Part shown: piece after piece, positions 1 to 9,313 of the stretch
Numbering within the stretch: the stretch's first letter is position 1
Layout: the number at the start of each line of letters is the position of its first letter
NCBI GenBank assembly: GCA_946628415.1
Contig: CAMOWK010000004.1
Location: 78,742-142,741, forward strand
Source: an uncultured Lachnospiraceae bacterium
GTDB taxonomy: Bacteria; Bacillota; Clostridia; Lachnospirales; Lachnospiraceae
DNA length: 64,000 nt
Reading direction: 5' to 3'
The notes under the pieces: model-generated
What the model was told of the DNA's origin: nothing
The model's database searches: none
What the model saw: the letters and a program-made list of their open reading frames with translations, nothing else
Program-made: the position numbers and the translations under genes

Positions 1-1890
1 GTAGGATTAGAGATTACAACAAACGAGGAGTATGATGACATTCCGTTTCATATGATAACAGGTTATCTTAAGGGGAAAGATACTGAGGGATACAGAAAGA
101 AAATACAGCCTGTTATTGATAATCGGATGAATTTACTTAAGAAAGGCACTGAGCTCACTAATGCAACTGTTGCGCTTAAATTAATTGATAAAATAAAAGA
201 AGACGCTGCGGCACTGGGGATATTTGCAAATCTTCCGGATGATAAGGACGGAATGGAGAATTTCCTAAATAACGGTAGGATTGGTGATAAAAATGCTAAA
301 TCTTGGATTACAGACTGCTTCGATACTTTCATGAGATATCAGATATGGGTTCCTCTTGAAAAGCAAGGTATGAAGATCAGTGATCTGTTTGTTATAAATG
401 GCAAAACTCCGGCTGAAAACTGGGGCGAAAAGTACAGAGATATAGCTGATCCGACTGACAAGGAGTGGATGCTTCGTGCCGAAGTAGTAAGAGCAATCTA
501 TAAGGGAAATGATAATGTATCTATCAGAAATTTTGTATATGATGCAAATAATAATCTTGTTCCGGGAAATACATCCATTTTGACACTTTCTAAGGATAAT
601 CTTACAAAGTATGAAAATGCAGTATCGATTTATAAAAAGGCCGGAACTGACCTTCTCGCAAAGACTAAGACTTACATACAGACGCTCAAGGATTCCCAAA
701 ATGATAAGGATTCTAATTTTAAGGGGAATAAAAGAGAAGGCTCAGAATACTACAGATCAATGCTTACATCACTAAGACGTGCGGAACTGGCTCTTGATAC
801 TATGCTTAAAGATGGTGACCTTGAGGAAAAGCAATTCTTAAGTATAATGGACGAAGTAGCAAGTGCAACGACAACTTATCTGGTAAAGAGTACTAGAGGT
901 AAGGCTGAAAGAAGAGGCGTTGCGGCTAATGCACGAGATGCATTTTCAAGGTATAAGCATATCTTTAAAGAGCTTTCAAAGGATATGCCAAGTGACCTTA
1001 TAAATAAGAGAACCAAAAAGACTATCGTAAATAAGAACTATAGAGAGATAGCATCTACATCTCAGGTTTTACATAACCTATATGGCGAGAACGGAATACA
1101 GGTATTAAATGATGATGCGGCTGTGGAGAGACTAAATAGTATATGCTATAAGCAGGCTGATATTATCGTTAAGCTTGAGGAGTATCTCGGAAAGAAGCCG
1201 GAAAAGAATGCTGATATAAGCGTTAAAGATGTCGCAAAGATGGTAGCCTTCGGTGAATATAAGAAGATGGTGATGCGGGATAATATTACCACGGAAGAAC
1301 TTTCGAACCTTGGACAGAGAATCACGAAGAGAGTAGCTGACGAGAGCGTTAATGATCTTGTTAACAATCGTATATTCCAAAGTATTGCAAAGAAGTATCA
1401 GAAAGGTACACTCGTTAAGTGGACGGAAATAAATGCTAAAGCTGATAAGCTATGTGAGACTTTTAATAAAAAGGTCGGTGAAATGTCAGGACAGGATGCA
1501 ATCGACTATGCTAATTCTCCTGATAAAATCACTCTTTCAGCCGGAAAGATTAAAAAACAGAGGGATAAATATGACCGCCTTGGAGAAGTTATTGCAAAGA
1601 AGATACTAATAGCACCAAATAATGCTCATCTTCTTCAGGGTATAGCCGCAGGGCTCATCGATTATAATGAGTTTGAAAAGCTATGTATAGATCAGGTGAG
1701 AAAGGATAAGAAGCTTGATAATCTTGCGAAGACAAAAGCATCTCTGATAGAAAAAATCGAGAACGGCACATATATGAATAATGTTCTCGATAAGACTGCA
1801 AAGGCAGTTAAGACCAGTGTTGAAACAAGAGAAAAACAGGCTTCAAGAAAGAACGTCACAGAAAAGAAAAACATAGTTAAGCAGAAGTAA
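1..1890 (+). CDS. large lysine/acid-rich protein of unknown function, 5'-partial
   Basis: I do not recognise a family. The frame is open from the first base of the window, and the first in-frame ATG (base 52) has no ribosome binding site, so this is the 3' part of a longer gene; 629 residues are visible. The protein is rich in Lys, Glu, Asp and Asn, looks mostly helical, and has no signal peptide or membrane segment, so it is probably cytoplasmic. A stretch in its middle (about 235-330 of the visible part) and its basic C-terminus resemble in style the C-terminal part of the next gene, which suggests two members of one family lying side by side; this similarity is weak and judged by eye. The next gene starts 23 bases after the stop with its own AGGAG site. 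Confidence 0.7.
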   Translation, partial: VGLEITTNEEYDDIPFHMITGYLKGKDTEGYRKKIQPVIDNRMNLLKKGTELTNATVALKLIDKIKEDAAALGIFANLPDDKDGMENFLNNGRIGDKNAKSWITDCFDTFMRYQIWVPLEKQGMKISDLFVINGKTPAENWGEKYRDIADPTDKEWMLRAEVVRAIYKGNDNVSIRNFVYDANNNLVPGNTSILTLSKDNLTKYENAVSIYKKAGTDLLAKTKTYIQTLKDSQNDKDSNFKGNKREGSEYYRSMLTSLRRAELALDTMLKDGDLEEKQFLSIMDEVASATTTYLVKSTRGKAERRGVAANARDAFSRYKHIFKELSKDMPSDLINKRTKKTIVNKNYREIASTSQVLHNLYGENGIQVLNDDAAVERLNSICYKQADIIVKLEEYLGKKPEKNADISVKDVAKMVAFGEYKKMVMRDNITTEELSNLGQRITKRVADESVNDLVNNRIFQSIAKKYQKGTLVKWTEINAKADKLCETFNKKVGEMSGQDAIDYANSPDKITLSAGKIKKQRDKYDRLGEVIAKKILIAPNNAHLLQGIAAGLIDYNEFEKLCIDQVRKDKKLDNLAKTKASLIEKIENGTYMNNVLDKTAKAVKTSVETREKQASRKNVTEKKNIVKQK

Positions 1891-1913
1891 AAGGATAAGT
1901 AGGAGAAAATGCT

Positions 1914-4900
1914 ATGCCTAAAGACAGATCGAATATCGTAATTACAAATGATGATATATCCTTATTCCTTTTGGATATAGAACAGAGATATCCCAATACA
2001 GTGGATTTTGCATTTGAAGATAAGTATGCTGAAATGACGACATCTTCTCCAAAGAAGAAGTATAAGGAATTCATGCGTCTTGTCAATAAATATCCGCGTG
2101 CATGGGAATTTGAGTCCTACGAAAAGAGTGATGAACCGGGGAAGGAAGCGGAGAATACTGAGAGATTCCTTAACGCTAATTCTGATCTTCCTGTAGAGAT
2201 AAGAAACTCAGGAGATATTGGGACACTTGAAGAGTTTCTTACTGCAAATGCCAACAACATAACATATAGGTCTAAAGCAAAGCTGCTTAAGCGACTTGAA
2301 ACTTTAGATAAAAAGAACGAAATCGAAGAGAAGGCAAAGACAAGAGCAAACGGTAAGGAGCCTTTTGGCGACAGACCTAAGCTTAAAGAGAAGGACGGAA
2401 AAGTATCCCTTGATGTCCATATGCCTAAATACCAGACCAGTTCTAATGGATGCTGGTCGTGCGGAATGCAGATGCTTCTTCAGGGACGTGGCATTAAAAA
2501 TGTAACACAGGAGGATATAAGATCATTCCGTCCAAATTATGGAAAGAATACCCTTAAGGGGAGAAGGTTCGTTCAGGATCATGTAATCGATAAGGCATTC
2601 AATGATGATGATATGCAGAACGTTATGGATATGGGTGATATTGCGCTTAACTTTGCGCCTGACTCCATGCTCAGAACGCTTGATATTCTCCGCTATCCTG
2701 AGGCAGAGACAGCTCTCGGCAAGAAATTCACACCGGAAGAAAAAGAAAATTACAGAAGAAGTGCCGTAAAGCTTGTAAAGGATCAGTTGAGGAAGGTAAT
2801 CCATGATAAGAAATCACCTGTTACTGTTTCAAACGGCTCACATTATATAACCATAACAGGTATTCAGGGCGATTATATGTTTTATAAGAGCTCTACAAGT
2901 GCTGCTTATGACGCTGAACAGCCTATGCTGATAGAGGACTATGTAAGCGGTATCCTAGACGGAGTGTACAAGGCTCAGTTTGTTTGGATGGAAGATATCG
3001 AACTGTCTAAGGACGGAAAGACCTTCTATAATGTTCCGAGTAATTCGCTCAGTCTTAATCCTGATGGGACACTTCATATGCCTGATCCACTTGTTCAGGA
3101 TGATGCAAATTCCATGAAAGCAGAGCAGGAGCATGACGGTTTTAGAGTAAGGCTTTATTCGGGTAAGGAAGATACAGCCAATGACAGAGTAAATCGTGAT
3201 ATCATGTCTGATGGCGTGATAAAGATCGAGCAGGCTTACTTCCCTAAGAAAGTGAATGCTGCGAACTTAAAAAGAAAAGCGCGTGACAGAAAGGAAAACA
3301 TAGAGACAAAGCTTAGAAATGAAACGACAGAGCTTCTTGGTTATGATCCTCTCAATCCTTCGATTAAAGCTCCGAAGAAGAAAGCTGCTCCAGCTGAAAG
3401 CCGCGGCAAACTCGTCCTTGAAAGTGTTGATATAGCTAAAGAATTAAACCAGAAATCAAAAAGCTATGATGACTATCTTGATGCGGGAAACACCATAAGA
3501 GGAACCAGAATTCAGAATGCTGAAAAGCGTTCAGAGGACAGACTCTTCTATCACTTTAATGCCGGAAGTCTTGAAAAAAGCCTTCAGGTAAGTGAGAAGT
3601 TTAATGAAGTACAGGCATCCATGGGTAAGAACGTGCCCGGATATGTACGCCCGACTGATTTTGACGGAAAAAAGTATATCTGGGATGAAGAAGGTGCCGT
3701 AATAGCATTTCGCCTTAGAACGGCTTTTGCTTGTGCTATGCCGATTCTTAGACTTCTTGGGAAAAATGATAGAATCGCTGAAATGTCCCAGAGATTCTAT
3801 GGGTTAATGGGAAAACTTAATACTCCGGAGAACCTTATCACACCTGAGGAAGGAAAGAATTTTTCCGGATGGGATGGCAAGAAGATTAATCTGCCAAACA
3901 ATAAAATAAAGATAGAGCATTATTTTAAGAACAAAAATGATATTTATGATGCTGCAATGCTTCTTATCTTTATTCATGATTCTGTAGGCCTTGCTTCAGA
4001 GCTTAAACAGACTAAAGAAGGAACACCAAATTATAATCCGACTTTACTTTCGAGGTATGTTGAAAATCTTCAGCTTGTTTCTGATCATACAAAAGGCAAT
4101 ATTCTTAGGGCTTGTGCTGAGAATAAAGATTTATATTCTAAAGTTTTGCATATAGCTGATTTTGCAACAAATGATATTAATAAGCTGAATACAAAGTACA
4201 GCGAGGCTGATAATGAGGTAAAGACTCTTATTAATAAAGCCTACAGTGATGCAAAAGAGTTAAGTGATGAATACCGCCATCAGGAAGAACTTAACTTCGT
4301 AATGAATAATAATGATTATTCTTATGGAAGCCCTAATGTATATTCTAATGAGAATACTAATGAAATGAATGCTTCTTACGAAGAAGAGGATTTAATTAAG
4401 CCTGATGGTGAGTCAGATGAAATGGGCGAAGATGACTATAATTTCTTTATAGATGATGCCGATATGGAACTGGGCGACAGCGATGAAGAACTAGGGAAAA
4501 GCGATAAGAAGCAGGAAGAAAATGACAAGAAACAGGATGAAAGTGATAAAGAACAGCAAGAGTTAGAGGGAGAATTTAATAAAGAACTGCATGAGTTAGA
4601 GGAAGAACTAGGTAAAGAAGCAGAAGAAGAAAAAGAAAAAGGAAATGAGATAGATTATGGCTCATATCAGACCGTGACCGAGGATGATAAAAAGACTGAA
4701 TTTTTCCTAAATGAAGCTGGCTTTCCTATGATGAAGGAATCAGATCCATCCTTAGATGCAGGCGGTGATGGTAAAGAGACTGATAAAAAACCTGAACCGG
4801 GGAATGAAGGAAATAAAGGAGATAAAGAGAATAAGAAGAAGTCGATAATCGAGGAACTTCGGGAAATAGATAATAATGTCAAGGCTACCGACGAAGAAAT

Positions 4901-7130
4901 GCGGGCGTTCTTCGCTGATTATGAGGAAGATGGCGACAACAAGCCTGAGAATAAGGACGATAAGAAAGACGCCAAAGAGCCTGGAAAGAAAGATACAAAG
5001 AATAGTGTAAAGAAGGCTACGGAAGAGGCGCGTAAAAAGAAGAAAGCAGATGATAAAGCCAGAAATCAAAGGCTGGATGAGTATGACAAAGTTATAAAGG
5101 AATATGGCTCGAAACAGGCATCTGAAATAATTATTGGTGGAATAAGTGTTGTAGATAATTTAGTCGACTTTTCATTAGATGATAGAATGGTGACTCTGGT
5201 GGATCCAAGAAAAGGGCTTGTTGAAGATGCCTATGATCTGGACAACAAGAAATATGGCAGTGTTCCGCAGATGGGTCATAAGTCTTTTAATGTATATCCT
5301 GTAAAGGACAAGGATTCTCATAAAGCGTTCAGTAATGAAGTGGCAGGGCTTATAAATGATATTGAGTTTACAATTGATGATAACGTAAGAGAGAATGAAA
5401 CTGACCAGAAAATGGCAGACTTCTTAAAGAGTATTACCGTAAGACCTGCAAGAAGGGCTTTAAAAGGCTATCCGGATGCATTTATCAATACGCGTACACC
5501 TTTGGGTGGTGGGGCGATGGATGTGGCTGCCGTTGTAAGCGGTAAGCTGAGTGATGGTCTTAGTAATAATATAAAGACATGGAATAGTACCTTCCCGATT
5601 TACGACATTTTTATAGAAGGTGAAAACCAGAAGGACATTCTTGTAAATTACTGGGATGATAAAGCAAATGACCGACTTACACCTGAAAGAGAGAACAGCT
5701 ATAGAACGATGCTTTATGAAAAGACTATAGATCTTATGACTATAGTAGACAGTCTCGAATCTAAAGTGGCTGATCCGGCTATTCACAAGCAATTAAAGGA
5801 TGCAGGGATTTTTGACAAGGCAAATGATCCATTTCTAATTCATTCATCTTCAGCTGAAGGACTTAAGTCCCTTTCATACTCACTTCCTATGTATAAAGCA
5901 GGACTTGAGAATGGTTGGGCGATAGATGACATAGGAGTACTTGCTGCATTTAATTATATTTGCAGTACAAATCTTAATTCTATCTATACCAATGGCGCTA
6001 CAAAGCTGGATAAATTCAAAGTTAGAGATAAAGCCGGATTTACCAGCCCGGAGCAGCAGCAGTACTTTAACCAGATGGAGGAATTCATTGAATTAATTAA
6101 AACAAGTAAGCTTACAGGAAAAGAAATGCGGGATGGATACCTTCTTCAGATGAAGAATATGATAGATGAAGGCCTTGCCAAAGGATTCTATGTAGATAAT
6201 AGGGATGCATATGTCGAGAATTTTAACAGAATATATGATAATGCCAGAAGAAGAGATGCAAATATAGAACTTGGACGTGAAGAAGCTGTTAGTACATTCA
6301 ATGTCACTGAAGAACTGGGAATGAAGACAGACTTAAAGCTTTTCATTAACAATTTTAATACCTCACGTACAAGATTCGTATTTGGTCGTGAAAGCGATGA
6401 ACATAAGAATCTGAGAAATTCTGTTAATGACCTTAAAACGGCTATGCAATCTATAGACGCAGACAGGGTTAATGCGGCGACAACAAGTGACGAAATAACA
6501 GATTACTTTATAAAACTTGAGGAAGTTATCCTTAATGCCAAGGCTTACAGAGTAGCTAAGAAGGAAGTACCTTCTTCACCTGCCGGAAAAGAAAGACTTA
6601 AGGGTAGTAATCAGCTTGAACAATATGCTAAAAAGGAAATGCTAAAGCTCCTTCTTAAGTCGAAGGATATCGGACTTGTGAGTGAAGTGGCGGATGTAAG
6701 TAAACTCAGGGGTAAGGTTGCGGAACTTAGAAGTAAGGCTGCTGTAGATAAGATAAAGAAAATGGATCATATTCCGCAGACTGCAGAAGAAAAGGCTTTA
6801 TTCTATGATGCTGCTGCTGATATAATGGTAGCGAACTTTGCTAAATCAACAAGTGTGGCTGCTAAGAAGGCTGTAGCAGGAAGAGGACTTGTAAAACTCA
6901 AGAAGGAAATACTTAAAGATAGTGATTTTAAGAATATAATGAATGGTTTTCTCAGAACTGAAAATATGAATCCTATGTCTCTTGCCAATGCTGTTAACAG
7001 TCTGAATTCACTTGAAAAGATGAACAAGCTTAAAGGACAGTTTGTGAGAGACAACAGTAAGATGTTGCAGGAAAAAGATAAAAAACGTGAGAATATTATG
7101 AAACATCAGCCGAAAAAGGTGAGCAAATGA
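1914..7130 (+). CDS. giant protein with papain-like cysteine peptidase domain
   Basis: This 1738-residue protein has no signal peptide or membrane segment. Near the N-terminus is a segment typical of papain-fold/C39-like peptidases: Cys180 in an N-G-C-W-S-C context at the start of a helix, and His310 in S-H-Y-I-T-I-T-G, where the family's catalytic His sits before a strand. Residues about 820-1060 are a low-complexity Glu/Asp/Lys linker. The remaining 680 residues are helical and resemble the C-terminal style of the preceding partial gene. An AGGAG site lies 8 bases before the ATG. The stop overlaps the start of the membrane peptidase gene as ATGA, so the two are translationally coupled. Peptidase activity is inferred from the Cys/His pattern only. 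The long acidic linker and size suggest a scaffold or processed protein rather than a simple enzyme. Substrate is unknown. Confidence 0.65.
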   Translation: MPKDRSNIVITNDDISLFLLDIEQRYPNTVDFAFEDKYAEMTTSSPKKKYKEFMRLVNKYPRAWEFESYEKSDEPGKEAENTERFLNANSDLPVEIRNSGDIGTLEEFLTANANNITYRSKAKLLKRLETLDKKNEIEEKAKTRANGKEPFGDRPKLKEKDGKVSLDVHMPKYQTSSNGCWSCGMQMLLQGRGIKNVTQEDIRSFRPNYGKNTLKGRRFVQDHVIDKAFNDDDMQNVMDMGDIALNFAPDSMLRTLDILRYPEAETALGKKFTPEEKENYRRSAVKLVKDQLRKVIHDKKSPVTVSNGSHYITITGIQGDYMFYKSSTSAAYDAEQPMLIEDYVSGILDGVYKAQFVWMEDIELSKDGKTFYNVPSNSLSLNPDGTLHMPDPLVQDDANSMKAEQEHDGFRVRLYSGKEDTANDRVNRDIMSDGVIKIEQAYFPKKVNAANLKRKARDRKENIETKLRNETTELLGYDPLNPSIKAPKKKAAPAESRGKLVLESVDIAKELNQKSKSYDDYLDAGNTIRGTRIQNAEKRSEDRLFYHFNAGSLEKSLQVSEKFNEVQASMGKNVPGYVRPTDFDGKKYIWDEEGAVIAFRLRTAFACAMPILRLLGKNDRIAEMSQRFYGLMGKLNTPENLITPEEGKNFSGWDGKKINLPNNKIKIEHYFKNKNDIYDAAMLLIFIHDSVGLASELKQTKEGTPNYNPTLLSRYVENLQLVSDHTKGNILRACAENKDLYSKVLHIADFATNDINKLNTKYSEADNEVKTLINKAYSDAKELSDEYRHQEELNFVMNNNDYSYGSPNVYSNENTNEMNASYEEEDLIKPDGESDEMGEDDYNFFIDDADMELGDSDEELGKSDKKQEENDKKQDESDKEQQELEGEFNKELHELEEELGKEAEEEKEKGNEIDYGSYQTVTEDDKKTEFFLNEAGFPMMKESDPSLDAGGDGKETDKKPEPGNEGNKGDKENKKKSIIEELREIDNNVKATDEEMRAFFADYEEDGDNKPENKDDKKDAKEPGKKDTKNSVKKATEEARKKKKADDKARNQRLDEYDKVIKEYGSKQASEIIIGGISVVDNLVDFSLDDRMVTLVDPRKGLVEDAYDLDNKKYGSVPQMGHKSFNVYPVKDKDSHKAFSNEVAGLINDIEFTIDDNVRENETDQKMADFLKSITVRPARRALKGYPDAFINTRTPLGGGAMDVAAVVSGKLSDGLSNNIKTWNSTFPIYDIFIEGENQKDILVNYWDDKANDRLTPERENSYRTMLYEKTIDLMTIVDSLESKVADPAIHKQLKDAGIFDKANDPFLIHSSSAEGLKSLSYSLPMYKAGLENGWAIDDIGVLAAFNYICSTNLNSIYTNGATKLDKFKVRDKAGFTSPEQQQYFNQMEEFIELIKTSKLTGKEMRDGYLLQMKNMIDEGLAKGFYVDNRDAYVENFNRIYDNARRRDANIELGREEAVSTFNVTEELGMKTDLKLFINNFNTSRTRFVFGRESDEHKNLRNSVNDLKTAMQSIDADRVNAATTSDEITDYFIKLEEVILNAKAYRVAKKEVPSSPAGKERLKGSNQLEQYAKKEMLKLLLKSKDIGLVSEVADVSKLRGKVAELRSKAAVDKIKKMDHIPQTAEEKALFYDAAADIMVANFAKSTSVAAKKAVAGRGLVKLKKEILKDSDFKNIMNGFLRTENMNPMSLANAVNSLNSLEKMNKLKGQFVRDNSKMLQEKDKKRENIMKHQPKKVSK

Positions 7131-7729
7131 TTAACACTATAGTAGAGTATTATAACAAAATTTATGACATTCCACTTTTGTATGCCGCAGTTGTGGCTAT
7201 ACTCCTTCCGTTTCTGGTTATAGCTGTGGGATACGTTATTCAGATCATAGGCGAGGCACTGGCATCCATAGTAGGTATGGTGCTGGCGCCGGATATAGCC
7301 GGTGCGCTGGTTAACTATGTGTTCTTCCCGGGCGTTATAATTCATGAGATGGCACATGCTTTTCTCGCGGTAATAACCGGAGCCAAGATTACAGAAGTCG
7401 CGCTGTTTAAAAAAATGGATGACTCACTTGGACATGTTAATTTTAAGAACAGGGGGAATATTATCCTTGTTGCTATCCAGAATATATTCATTTCATCTGC
7501 ACCGATGTTCGTAGGTGCTGTAGTTGTATATGGATGTTTCTACTGGATAAGTATTCTCGGAAAGAGCCTGCTCTGGCTTAAGATAATACTTGGTTATGTC
7601 GGAGTATCAATGTTCTTCCATATGACCATGAGTCCAGCTGATATAAAAGTATATGTCAAGGGAATTCCGCTTTTTATAGTGATTGTTTTTGTAATAACTG
7701 TTATACTGAGACTTACAGGATTGGTTTAA
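7127..7729 (+). CDS. M50-like HExxH integral membrane peptidase
   Basis: The protein has 200 residues and about five hydrophobic segments. H73-E-M-A-H77 lies at the edge of a membrane segment after V-I-I, as in site-2-protease-like (M50) zinc peptidases. A later S-P-A-D motif near residue 168 may supply the third zinc ligand, as the xxPxD-type motif does in the family. The start codon overlaps the stop of the giant papain-like gene (ATGA), so both are made from one transcript at linked rates; this suggests that they act together. It is smaller than classical RseP and has no PDZ domain. Family membership is supported by the motif and topology; intramembrane cleavage activity is inferred. Confidence 0.65.
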   Translation: MINTIVEYYNKIYDIPLLYAAVVAILLPFLVIAVGYVIQIIGEALASIVGMVLAPDIAGALVNYVFFPGVIIHEMAHAFLAVITGAKITEVALFKKMDDSLGHVNFKNRGNIILVAIQNIFISSAPMFVGAVVVYGCFYWISILGKSLLWLKIILGYVGVSMFFHMTMSPADIKVYVKGIPLFIVIVFVITVILRLTGLV

Positions 7730-7804
7730 GCAGGAAACTCGTACTTATATAAGTCGGAATAGTTTATGAGTCTATCGGTCATATAACGAATTGGAGAATT
7801 AACG

Positions 7805-9307
7805 ATGCAGCTTAGAGAGTTACTCAGATTTAACGATATAGTGATTCAATGTCATGATAATCCGGATGCAGATGCACTTGCGTCCGGATATGCCCTTTTC
7901 TGGTATTTCAAAAAGATGGGGAAACATCCGAGATTTATCTACAGAGGAAGAAATGAGATAAGAAAAAGCAATCTTCTTATCATGGTTGAGGAGTTAAAGG
8001 TTCCGGTAAAATACGAACCTGATTTTAACCGCGTTCCGGAGCTTCTTGTTACTGTTGACTGTCAGTACGGTCAGCAAAATGTAACGCTCACAAAGGCGGT
8101 AAATGTAGCGGTTATAGACCACCACAGAGAGACTGTGGATCTCCCAAATATGTCAGAAGTAAGGTCAAGCGTAGGCAGCTGCGCAACAGTTATCTGGGAT
8201 ATGATAAGAGCGGAAGGGCTTTCCGTAAGAGATGAAAGACTGCTTTCGACAGCTCTTTATTATGGACTTTATACAGATACGAGCAGGCTGTCGGAAATGT
8301 CACATCCACTCGACAGAGATATGGTTGATGAGCTTGTTATAAATAAAAGCATCATCACAGAGATGAGTAATTCCAATATCTCGCTTGAAGAACTCAGGAT
8401 AACGGGAAAAGCAATCCTCGACTATGATTATTACGGAAAGAACAAGTATCTGATAATACACGCCGACAGATGTGATCCGAATATACTCGGAGTCATAAGT
8501 GATTTTGCCATGGAGACTACGGGAGTAAATGTCTGCCTTGCATTTTACGTTAGTCCTGATGAAATAAAATTCTCGGTAAGAAGCTGTGTCAAAGAGGTTC
8601 ATGCAAATGAAGTTGCAGAGTTTCTTTCAGAGGATGTAGGCGGAGGCGGTGGCCATATGTATAAGGCAGGAGGAACCATAAGACCTGAAAAACTGCCGCT
8701 TATCGGAGTAGGAGAGGATTTTGAATCCGTATTTAAGCTTCTTCAGGAAAGGATGGAGGATTACTTTAATAAATACGAGATAATATACGCAAGAAGCATG
8801 ACTCTTGACACTTCTAACATGCCAAAGTACGAGAAACTGCCCCAGCACATGGGCTATGTCATGCTTTCAGATGTTTACCCGACCGGTACACTTATAGAGA
8901 TACGTACCCTTGAAGGTGATATCACTATTTCCGTGACGGATGATACTTACCTCATGATAGGTATTGAGGGAGAAGTTTATCCAATCAAGAAGGCAAAATT
9001 TGAAAAGAGCTACAAAGTAACGGGTGAAAAGTATAAAGGGAAATTTGAATACGAACCCCGTATAAAAGATGTGGCGTCGGGAACATCCAAGGGAATATTT
9101 GAATTTGCAAGAGATGCCATAAGTCAGGGCGGATCATATATCTATGCAGAACGTCTTTATACATATGTTAAGCTTTTTACAGCATGGGATGATGAGAAGT
9201 ATTACTCCGGAGGCCCCGGGGACTATATTGCATCAAGAGAAGACGACCCTCACGATATGTATATCATAAGAGGCCGTCTTTTCGGGAAACTCTATAAGGA
9301 AGTATAG
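7805..9307 (+). CDS. DHH-family phosphoesterase with extra C-terminal domain
   Basis: Members of this family hydrolyse short oligonucleotides or cyclic dinucleotides with two metal ions. The N-terminal DHH domain shows H17-D-N-P-D-A-D23, Asp85 in V-D-C, and D105-H-H. The DHHA1 part ends with the glycine run G-G-G-G-G-H near residue 280. NrnA-type proteins are about 320 residues, but this one is 500: the last 170 residues form an additional, probably beta-rich domain that I cannot name. There is no transmembrane, PAS or GGDEF part, so it is not GdpP. The ATG is preceded by GGAG. It lies 75 bases after the membrane peptidase gene on the same strand and could belong to that transcript. Its exact substrate cannot be read from sequence. 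Confidence 0.85.
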   Translation: MQLRELLRFNDIVIQCHDNPDADALASGYALFWYFKKMGKHPRFIYRGRNEIRKSNLLIMVEELKVPVKYEPDFNRVPELLVTVDCQYGQQNVTLTKAVNVAVIDHHRETVDLPNMSEVRSSVGSCATVIWDMIRAEGLSVRDERLLSTALYYGLYTDTSRLSEMSHPLDRDMVDELVINKSIITEMSNSNISLEELRITGKAILDYDYYGKNKYLIIHADRCDPNILGVISDFAMETTGVNVCLAFYVSPDEIKFSVRSCVKEVHANEVAEFLSEDVGGGGGHMYKAGGTIRPEKLPLIGVGEDFESVFKLLQERMEDYFNKYEIIYARSMTLDTSNMPKYEKLPQHMGYVMLSDVYPTGTLIEIRTLEGDITISVTDDTYLMIGIEGEVYPIKKAKFEKSYKVTGEKYKGKFEYEPRIKDVASGTSKGIFEFARDAISQGGSYIYAERLYTYVKLFTAWDDEKYYSGGPGDYIASREDDPHDMYIIRGRLFGKLYKEV

Positions 9308-9313
9308 AAAAGC

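Noticed and set aside
52..1890. Complete gene starting at base 52
   Set aside because: The frame is open upstream to base 1 and this ATG has no ribosome binding site, so the gene starts before the window.
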